This document shows, piece by piece, positions 57,036 to 64,000 of a DNA stretch of 64,000 nt. Within the stretch, counting starts at the first letter, position 1; every line of letters begins with the position of its first letter. The DNA is from Aurantiochytrium sp. KH105 (lineage: Eukaryota > Sar > Bigyra > Thraustochytrida > Thraustochytriidae). The notes below the pieces were generated by a model. It ran no database searches, had not been told where the DNA came from, and saw nothing but the letters and a program-made list of their open reading frames with translations. The stretch lies in the NCBI GenBank assembly GCA_003116975.1, contig BGKB01000111.1, forward strand, positions 124,001 through 188,000, given 5' to 3'. The translations under genes were made by a program, and so were the position numbers.

Positions 57036-60000
57036 TCACGGCACGAGGAGCTTGACATCTTTGCGCTTGCGCTTGCGAGCCTGGTCGCTCACCTTGATCT
57101 CCACGTCGGTGTGGAGATCCCACTCCTCGTTGTCGGCGTCAGCCGTCCGCTTCACCGCGCACGATTTGACCAGAACACATCGCTGCGCGGAGACATCAAT
57201 CTCCTGCGCCTGACCCTCCGGGACCAGAACCCACTTCGAACGCCCTCGATGCTTGGCGTACTTTGCCTCTGAGTCTTCAAAAACTCCCGACTGCTGCATC
57301 GGAGCGAGTCGCGCCCAAAACAGATCTGGAATGTAAGTGAGCACGAAAAAGTACTCATTCGGCTGGTCCAAGCGCACGTGCGTCTTGCAGTGTGTCGCAA
57401 CGGTGACGTGATCTTTTTCTTCATCAAGATGGCCCAAAAAGTGTTTGCGCGCTAAAGAACACGTCTTGGATTCGAGTCGAACCACTTGATTGACAAGTAG
57501 CCTTTGCTGTTTGGCCGGGATCAGCGGGTTTAAAGCCACAGCAACAGAGGACCGCACGCCGTTCGAAGGAGGCAGGGCCACTGTCGCCGCGGCCGAAGAT
57601 GCTGCCGCTGCTGACGCAGCTGAAGGTCCGCCATTCGTGGCCTCTTGGTACTTTTGCAGCTCTTGCTTGTAGATGGCCATTGCCTTATCATACTTGAGCC
57701 GATCCTCGCTCGCTCGTTGCACGTACACGGAACGCTGCGTTTCGCTCAATGCCTTCCACTCTTCACCCATGAGTCGACCCAAGGTCGCAAAGTCAGCATC
57801 AGGGTATTTCTGCTTAATGGTATCGCGTTCCATCTGGTTGTACTGCATGTACGCTGTAAGTGGGCGTCGCGGCTTAATTGGCGGTTTGAGCTCGGGCACG
57901 GGAGATTGCAAAGGGCGGGAGAGCGTGGCGTGCATCAATCTGCCAATATAAGGCGAGCCTGCCAGGAACACTTTGGCTTTCAAATTCCCCTCGCTAAAGA
58001 GTTTTACCTTTTGTCCACTTCTTGTTCGCATCGCTGATCCATCGTCCTTTGATGAGCTCGCCATGCCCTCATCTTTATCGTTTTCATTCCCGTCCTCGTC
58101 AGCGCCTTCGCCGCTCTCATCGTCCCCGACCAGAGCGTCGAAAGCGGAAAATGGAGCGCTTGGGTCACGAGCCGTAAAAGGTCCCCCGTTCGAGCCATCG
58201 ACTGTCGAGGTCGCCAAGGTTTCACTGTACAACCTAACTTTGATGTGTCTGTCAAAACCCCATCCAGAGGGTTCTTCTTCTTCTTGTTGTTGTTCTTCTT
58301 CTTCCTCCTCTTCCTTCTCTTTTGCCTCCTTTGTTTCGCTCTTTTGATCGCGATGCTCGCCGTCGATCTTTTCAACCTTGACGACATCTGAGGGCGGTGT
58401 CGCGGCTTTTGGACTTGCTTCTGATGCATCATGAGGTGCGGCTTTCAGAGTCGGATCGGTAGACGCGGGTGTTGGCGTTTCCGATGTCTTGCTCTGAGAA
58501 GGCGCCGGAGGCTTTTCCTTCATACGAACATTGGCTGCACCGTCAGAAGTTTTCATATCGACATCGCCATCAGCATCGATCTTTGCAGCATCACCCCAAG
58601 AATCCTGCTTGGCAGCCTCGGCAGGCTTTTCTTCAGGCTTAGCGTTGACGACCGTCGTATCGACCTGCTGCACGGCGCTGGGATTGCCACTGCCATTTAC
58701 GTCGCCGGCGCCATAGGCCCACTGCGGAGGGACCGTATTGACTCCACCAGATCGCTTTTGCGCCAACTCGGCAATCGCACTCGGTGCAGCACCCGGCTTG
58801 CGTTTCACCAGCGGACGAACCATCATATACGAGGCCACTGACATGTCGACTGGATCATCGGAAAAACTCCAATGTCGATACGTCATGACCTCCGTGAGGT
58901 TCTCGAGATTCGCGTCGTCATGACCGATTCCCCAGTCCTGCTGCATTTCTTCAATTTCGGGCTTGTTTGGACCAAAGGGCTTACACCTTCGTGGAAGCCG
59001 AAGCACGGTACCTTCGATCAGGGGCACGGTATTGTTTAAGTTGGGAAAGGTGCGCGCGTTGATTTGAATCAACTTTCTCACGTCCAGCCCAAGACGATTT
59101 GCTATCATGCGAGGCGACTCATTATCCAGCGCCTGGTACCAAAGCCCATTAGAGCTCTCGCGGCCAAGTTTGGAATCGTTCTTGACGAGATCATGCGTCG
59201 CAGCTGACTTGGCTGGAGCTACTTGCGGTGGACGGTGCTCGAGCGGGTCGATAAAATCGGGGAAACGGGGGATGCGCATCATTGTGCCATCAATAAGCTT
59301 CGAGGTCTCTCGCAGCGCGCTGTAGAGTCTGCGGTTAAGAAAAACGAGGTCGCTCGCCAAAATGCCAAATTTACGCGCCAAGTCTCGACACGTTGGTGTC
59401 TCGCCTGAATTGACCTTGTGCCATTCGTAGCGGCTACATGCGCCACGCACCTCAGGCACCTCGGGCGTCATCGTGTCTGGCTTGATATCGCGCAAGTGAT
59501 CGACAGATGACTCAGAATCGGCATGAAGCGAGTCCTTGAGACTGCCTGGAGGCGGCGTGGAGAGGGATCGAGGCATGGACACCCTTCGAGGGAGGATGCG
59601 ACGCTTCCCAGGAGTTTCATCACGAGTCATTGAAGACATTTCCTCATCGTCGTCCTGATCAGCCTCATCATGGTCCATGTTCGAGGTCTTCTTATCGTTT
59701 GTTCTTGCTCGAGAACGGGTGAGACCGGACGAGCCGTTTCGTTTGGAGCGAGGCTGCAGCGTGTTCACGGTGACCTCCTTCTCCTCCCCTTCCTCCTCCT
59801 CCTCCTTCTTGCCTTGCCCTTGCTCGGCTTTGGCTGCGCGGGAAGAATTAGATGCTGTGGATGTGTCTTCTCCAAAGAAGGAGGGTCGCGGGTGATGGTC
59901 GACCGTTCGCGTGGGCGAACGCATGGGAATAGGAACTGGAATTTGCGATGAGGTCGCCGACTTGGACGAAGAGCGCTGCTCCGGTTTCTGAAAGTAGCGG

Positions 60001-60920
60001 GCAATGGCGCCCACTCGAATAAATCCTTGGGACTCATAAAACGGCACCGAATTTTCCGTGGCCTGCAGGACCACATAGTGATAGGGCGAGTCGGTACTTT
60101 CAAGCTCGTCGAGAACGAGCTTGACTAGAGCACCGCCGCAGCCCAGGCCGCCGAGCAAAGAAAGCTCCGCAACATGCGGCCAGATGACGCCCTCGCCATC
60201 TGGGTCTCCGTCGCGAATCTCCGCGTTCAAAGCGGCTGCCAATTCGCCGGTCCCATCTACCCAGCGATCCATCCACCACTGCGTGGATGGGTCGCTCTGG
60301 TCTGTGCTATGCATGCCCATACTGTGCATGGCGTCCATTCCGCTGCCGTTGGTGTCAAACATGAGCAAGCCGGCCTCGTCGCTCATTGAGTCCCAGCGGA
60401 ACCATCGTTGCCAGCTGGTAAAGGTGGAAATTGTCACAAAGCCTTGAAGCCAGCCTTCTTTCAATGTGCGCACCACATAGCCACTCAGCGGATCGTCAAG
60501 ATCGAGACGGTCGGCCATATATTCAAGAGAGAGCGGCTTGCCCGTGTGGATCGGTACGAGCTCGTAGGGTATTTCGATGTCGACGTCGTCGTCGCCGCCG
60601 CCGTCGCAGCCATTCGTTTTCTTGTCTGCGTCGGATTTCGCTTCGTGGACGCCCTGGCCGTCGGGAATGTGTCTTTCCGCGAGCTGCTTGCGGCGCTCCT
60701 CTTTGAGCTTTGCAATTTGCGTCTTGCAGCGCTGCTCGAAGCGAAGTGCCGCCTCATTGCAAACCAGCAAAAGCTCGCCCAGCATCTTGAGCCACAGGGA
60801 ACGGTCGGTGATGCGCACCATGCAAGATCCCTCAAGATCCCGCTTGCACCGTGGGACATCTTCGAACTCGTAGACGGGCTCGTCCAGTGCCGCCTGGATA
60901 TTTCTGCGCGTCAGCGCCAT
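57036..60920 (-). CDS. Large GNAT - LysM - LysM - HMG-box protein
   Basis: The 1294-residue single-exon protein combines several domains. Residues 105-320 look like a split GNAT acetyltransferase: LSLLGGLGCGGALVKLVLDEL (acetyl-CoA loop, about 252-275) and YHYVVLQATENSVPFYESQGFIRVG, with an acidic insert before them. Two LysM-like modules follow at about 497-552 (NSGETPTCRDLARKFGILASDLVFLN...) and 590-642 (DNESPRMIANRLGLDVRKLIQIN...). After a long acidic, Pro/Ser-rich region comes an HMG box at about 1017-1090 (PLTAYMQYNQMERDTIKQKYPD...GRLMGEEWKALSETQR). The C-terminus ends in a basic KRKRKDVK, a likely nuclear signal. It is probably a nuclear chromatin factor that may acetylate proteins; the LysM role is unknown. 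It starts about 650 bases from KDSR, divergently. Confidence 0.82.
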   Translation of the reverse strand: MALTRRNIQAALDEPVYEFEDVPRCKRDLEGSCMVRITDRSLWLKMLGELLLVCNEAALRFEQRCKTQIAKLKEERRKQLAERHIPDGQGVHEAKSDADKKTNGCDGGGDDDVDIEIPYELVPIHTGKPLSLEYMADRLDLDDPLSGYVVRTLKEGWLQGFVTISTFTSWQRWFRWDSMSDEAGLLMFDTNGSGMDAMHSMGMHSTDQSDPSTQWWMDRWVDGTGELAAALNAEIRDGDPDGEGVIWPHVAELSLLGGLGCGGALVKLVLDELESTDSPYHYVVLQATENSVPFYESQGFIRVGAIARYFQKPEQRSSSKSATSSQIPVPIPMRSPTRTVDHHPRPSFFGEDTSTASNSSRAAKAEQGQGKKEEEEEGEEKEVTVNTLQPRSKRNGSSGLTRSRARTNDKKTSNMDHDEADQDDDEEMSSMTRDETPGKRRILPRRVSMPRSLSTPPPGSLKDSLHADSESSVDHLRDIKPDTMTPEVPEVRGACSRYEWHKVNSGETPTCRDLARKFGILASDLVFLNRRLYSALRETSKLIDGTMMRIPRFPDFIDPLEHRPPQVAPAKSAATHDLVKNDSKLGRESSNGLWYQALDNESPRMIANRLGLDVRKLIQINARTFPNLNNTVPLIEGTVLRLPRRCKPFGPNKPEIEEMQQDWGIGHDDANLENLTEVMTYRHWSFSDDPVDMSVASYMMVRPLVKRKPGAAPSAIAELAQKRSGGVNTVPPQWAYGAGDVNGSGNPSAVQQVDTTVVNAKPEEKPAEAAKQDSWGDAAKIDADGDVDMKTSDGAANVRMKEKPPAPSQSKTSETPTPASTDPTLKAAPHDASEASPKAATPPSDVVKVEKIDGEHRDQKSETKEAKEKEEEEEEEQQQEEEEPSGWGFDRHIKVRLYSETLATSTVDGSNGGPFTARDPSAPFSAFDALVGDDESGEGADEDGNENDKDEGMASSSKDDGSAMRTRSGQKVKLFSEGNLKAKVFLAGSPYIGRLMHATLSRPLQSPVPELKPPIKPRRPLTAYMQYNQMERDTIKQKYPDADFATLGRLMGEEWKALSETQRSVYVQRASEDRLKYDKAMAIYKQELQKYQEATNGGPSAASAAAASSAAATVALPPSNGVRSSVAVALNPLIPAKQQRLLVNQVVRLESKTCSLARKHFLGHLDEEKDHVTVATHCKTHVRLDQPNEYFFVLTYIPDLFWARLAPMQQSGVFEDSEAKYAKHRGRSKWVLVPEGQAQEIDVSAQRCVLVKSCAVKRTADADNEEWDLHTDVEIKVSDQARKRKRKDVKLLVP

Positions 60921-61572
60921 GGCGTCCAGACCCTAGCCTCTGCAGCGAGCCGCCCGCCCGCCCGTCCGTCGCGGAGACGGCGCCCGGCCGCCCCTGCGCG
61001 TCCAGCCTGCGTCCGCCGCGCCGCCCGCGAGCCCGAAAGCCGCCGCGCCGGGCTCGGCAGGGCGCAGCCGCCTCAAAACGGCCGCCGCCGCGCGGTCCGG
61101 CNCGCCGCCGCCGCCGTTGCCCGCTCTGGCCTGGCCTCGCTCGCCTCGCCCGCCTCGCCTCTGCCCTGCCCGCCCTGCGGCCTCGCCGCCGCCCCTCTCT
61201 CTGTCTGTCTGTCTGTCTCCCGCCGAGAGCCTAGCCGTCTAACCACCGCGGCGCTCCGCGTCTGCCGCCGCCAAGTCGGGAATGGCGGCTTGCCTTGGCT
61301 TGGCCTGATTGACGCGGCTGGACGAGACGGGACGGCGCGGCTGCCTTGGCTTGCCTGCGCCCTCAGGCTGCCTGGTGCGTGCCGTGCGGCGCTGTTTGCG
61401 GCCACTGCAACGAGGCGGTTGGCTTGTGTAGTAGGGCGATGTGTAGTAGATAGACAGTATACCATGCACGCGCTCGCGACGTGTTGACCTGGGTGCAGGC
61501 AAAGCGGCAAGCAGGCAGGGTCGAGCCCCGCACGCAGGCAGGGCGGCACGGCGAGGGCGGGAGGCAGGGGAG
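60921..61572. other. Divergent promoter region with one undetermined base
   Basis: This is a GC-rich stretch between the HMG-box gene (-) and KDSR (+). One N stands at 61102 inside a GCCGCC run, so the assembly is uncertain there. CTCGC and CTGT runs (61130-61220) and GCAGGCAGG near 61505 are simple sequence. I see no gene. Confidence 0.65.
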
Positions 61573-62660
61573 ATGGACGCGCTCGCGGCCGTGGGGTGGG
61601 TGCTTGTGGCGCTGGCGTCGAGCACGGCAGCTTGCTTCGTGTACTTTGGCAAGCGCGATCTGCGCAAGGAGGTAGGTGAGGAGGATAGCGCGCGTGTCGC
61701 GACGCGAGCAGAGGAGAAACAGAAGACTCACGCGCACATCTTGCGTCGCGTCGCGTGGCGAATGCACAGTACGCCGGCAAGCATGCGGTCGTGACAGGCG
61801 GATCTGAAGGCATGGGCTTCGAGCTCGCCAAAGCGCTGCACAAACTAGGTGCCAAGGTGACGATCATGGCTCGAAGCGAGGCCAAGCTGACCAAGGCCAA
61901 AGAGTCCATCGGGGAAATCCAAACTGTCTCTGTGGACGTGACAGATTACGCACAGGTCCAAGCTGGCATGAAGGAGGCCGAGCGCCTGCAAGGCGGCACG
62001 CCCATCCAGCTCCTCGTGCACGCTGCGGGACGCGCAACACCCGGTTACTTTCTGGACCAGGACCCCTCCGTCTTCCGCGATACAATGAACCTGAACTACA
62101 TGGGTAGTGTGCATTGCGCCAAGGTCGTGGCACAGATGATGGTGGACCGCGCGACCAAGGGGCAGCTTGTCTTTTTGTCCTCGGCGGCGGCCAGCGCTTC
62201 CTTCCTCGGATACGCCTCGTACGCTCCGACCAAGTGTGCCGTGCGTGGGCTCACGGATGCTCTCCGCAACGAGCTCATCGGCACGGGAATTTCCGTTCAT
62301 ATCGCGTATCCGCCCGACACAGACACGCCGGGCTTCAAGGAAGAGAACAAGACCAAGCCTCCCGAGACTCTCAAGATCAGCCCGCCCGAAGTCTACAGTG
62401 CCAAGTCGGTCATTGACACCTTGCTCAATGGTCTTGCTCGTGGCGAGTATCATTTGCCATCTCCAGATCCGGTGCAGAACTTTCTCATTTCAAGCACGGT
62501 CAACATCACGCCGCGTGGTCGCTGGGCCCCACTCGAGATTGTGCTGTCTCCGATTGTCGCACTCGCGATGCTTGGCTTCAAGGTTTGGGCCGACTATTGC
62601 GCGGCGCCGTATGGAAAGCGTGTTGTAGAGAAAGCGAAGCAAGAAGCAAAGAAAGACTAA
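61573..62660 (+). CDS. KDSR: 3-ketodihydrosphingosine reductase (two exons)
   Basis: KDSR reduces 3-ketosphinganine to sphinganine with NADPH in sphingolipid synthesis on the ER. I read exon 1 at 61573-61671 and exon 2 at 61770-62660, with a 98-base intron (GTAGGT...GCACAG) in phase 0. Exon 1 gives an N-terminal membrane anchor (VGWVLVALASSTAACFVYF). Exon 2 starts YAGKHAVVTGGSEGMGFELAK with the SDR cofactor motif TGGxxGxG, then VHAAGRATPGYFLDQ, LSSAAASASFLGYASYAPTK (catalytic Ser, Tyr-x-x-x-Lys), and the KDSR-specific YPPDTDTPGF. A hydrophobic C-terminal segment and a Lys-rich tail follow. At 329 residues the spliced length equals animal KDSR, which supports the intron. Confidence 0.9.
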
Positions 62661-63040
62661 GAAATTCGGTATCGATGATATATGTTCGGCCACGTTAGCT
62701 TCGCGCTTGAGCAGGCAAGGTCCTTTCACACACATATCGACTGTCGAAACCCGCGAATGAAGATAAGATTATCTTTTGACTTGTAAAGGTTGAAGGACTT
62801 TCATTCAATGAAGGAATTCGATGTTGACGATATATGCTCGGCTACTTTGGCTTCGCGCTTGTATTTTTTTTTTCAAGCACACACACACATACCGACTGTC
62901 GATTACCAAGAATGAAGATTGGATCATTCTCGGACTTGCAAAGGGGTCACATTCGATGAAGGAATTCGATATTGACGATGTATGCTCGACCACTTTGGCT
63001 TTGCGCTTGTGGTGGGATCTTTTAACACTCAAGACCTACG
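62661..63040. repeat. Three tandem copies of a 148-bp unit directly after KDSR
   Basis: Copies start at 62661, 62809 and 62957, each with (A)AGGAATTCGAT-TTGACGAT-TATG-TCGGC-AC-TTGGCTTCGCGCTTG (first copy GAAATTCGGTATCGATG...). Copies 1 and 2 also share CACACACATA-CGACTGTCGA and AATGAAGAT. The first begins at the KDSR stop codon, so the 3' UTR of that gene seems to have been amplified. The third copy is cut short. Confidence 0.85.
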
Positions 63041-64000
63041 AATAAAAACAAGCTTCTTCGAGTGGGGAGCCTTTCATACGGTTCCACTGCCTTTGCGACG
63101 CTGCAGACGAAAGCAGAACAGAGCAAAACGTTGGCTTTTGGTTGGCCCAATATGAAAGTCAGATACAGACAGACTCACTGCCAAGACCAAGAGAAAAGCT
63201 GAAATTGATTGAGCTGCTCGAAGACATTGAAACTGGCGTCGAGTATTTCCGACAAGCGAAGTAAACCGAATCTTGTTCTGAAATGAAAAAAGTTGATGGT
63301 GTTGCTTTTGCATGATTGGTATTGTTATCGAATTTGAGGTTGGTCGCTTTGGGAGATCAATTGAGTGTTTTGAAAGCTTTGACATAATCGTTATAAGCCA
63401 TGTGCGCCGCGCATTCTGGTGGTGCGACGGCGGTATACACAGAGTGTCTGACACAAAAGGTGCCCAGCTCTGCATTCTGGAACGGCACGTACATAGACGA
63501 TATATGGTTGCACAGAGAAATCCGATCGTCGCTTAGAAGAATGAGCACGATGATTCTTGACGGCGAAAGCACCAGCGTTTCCCTGCAACCGCTGAAATTG
63601 ACAGTAGAGAGCAAAAATGTGGAGAGTCTCGAGACATGAAGGAAGAGCTTTTGGAAGAGAGAAAAAAAGCAGGAAAGTAAAGACCTGGAAGGGTGGTCAG
63701 CACTTTAGTCGCGCACGCTGCGCGTCTCGTCTGAAGCAAAAGAGTGTATGCGGGTGACAATGAGTCCGGGGCTCCGCTGCCTGAAAAAGGTCGGAGCTTT
63801 TGGTGAAATGTGGAGGGAAAAAAAGGAAATAGAAGAAGACGAAGAATGAGGAGGAGGAAGAGGGGGAGGATAGGTTGTGTAAGAAAAAGGGCAAAGAAAG
63901 AGCTCGTCTTCAAGAACTCCTTTCGATGTCCTGTCGCAGCCACGGGGCCGTCCCGTCCGTCCATTTTGGCTGGGAGGGTTCCATGATTTTGAAGAGGCGA
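63041..64000. other. Terminal region with no gene seen
   Basis: Open frames on the minus strand are hydrophobic and rich in Phe/Leu because the plus strand is A/G-rich (GAAGAAGACGAAGAATGAGGAGGAGG near 63825-63870). I find no domain or consistent codon use. A gene reaching in from beyond the right edge cannot be ruled out. Confidence 0.5.

Noticed and set aside
63533-63964. Hydrophobic 143-codon open frame on the minus strand at the right end
   Set aside because: It is rich in Phe/Leu/Ser only because the opposite strand is purine-rich; no domain and no consistent codon use.

Overview
The window is nuclear DNA of a eukaryotic microbe with a compact, intron-poor, GC-rich genome, most likely a stramenopile of the labyrinthulomycete (thraustochytrid) type. 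That placement is an inference. It rests on long single-exon genes, good Kozak contexts (for example GCCACCATGG at 4453), flagellum-type tubulin modification (TTLL9-like), peroxisomal glyoxylate and beta-oxidation enzymes with C-terminal PTS1-like tripeptides, and bacterial-looking families in a nuclear setting (YccF, LtrA-like, RNase HII). I see about 25 protein genes, four tRNA genes and many local tandem duplications in non-coding DNA.

Layout. 1-2.7 kb: no gene, with CTTG-type repeats. 2.7-12 kb: YccF-domain membrane protein (+), phosphopantetheine adenylyltransferase (+) behind a perfect 101-bp tandem repeat, LtrA-like membrane protein (-), GH5 endoglycoceramidase-related glucosidase (-). 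12.8-19.8 kb: a triple Cys/His-repeat protein with a CaaX box (-), isocitrate lyase ending SKL (-), a GC-rich non-coding block, and a type II membrane protein (-). 21.8-28.3 kb: two-exon GT4 glycosyltransferase (+), SURF1 (+), crotonase ending SKI (+), a duplicated 3' junction, and a coiled-coil/winged-helix-like protein (-). 28.9-36 kb: an eEF2K-like alpha-kinase without its zinc ligands (+), TTLL9-like ligase (+), purple acid phosphatase (-), RNase HII (+). 36-41.8 kb: gene-poor, with a 295-bp tandem duplication, one small ORF, a Ser/Thr kinase (-) beside a PIF/Harbinger transposase remnant, and another degenerate duplication. 41.9-46.1 kb: thiolase ending SQL (+), then four tRNA-Asn(GUU) genes in inverted symmetry around a small membrane protein. 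46.5-56.5 kb: CAP-Gly/WD40 protein (-), APC4 (+), an acidic protein of unknown function (+), a small mitochondrial-looking protein (-), a calponin-like protein (+). 57-62.7 kb: a GNAT-LysM-LysM-HMG protein (-) and two-exon 3-ketodihydrosphingosine reductase (+), followed by a 148-bp triplicated repeat. 63-64 kb: no gene seen.

Themes. Isocitrate lyase, crotonase and thiolase suggest peroxisomal use of fatty acids. KDSR and the GH5 enzyme belong to sphingolipid and steryl-glucoside metabolism. TTLL9 and the CAP-Gly protein point to microtubules, and APC4 and eEF2K to cell-cycle and translation control. These genes are not an operon. Several pairs are divergent with 450-650 bp between starts (PAP/RNase HII, WD40/APC4, HMG/KDSR, winged-helix/alpha-kinase). 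The most unusual items are the tRNA-Asn inverted quartet with 24-nt introns, the alpha-kinase without zinc ligands, the CAP-Gly/WD40 and GNAT-LysM-HMG fusions, and the CAAG-rich 5' leaders.
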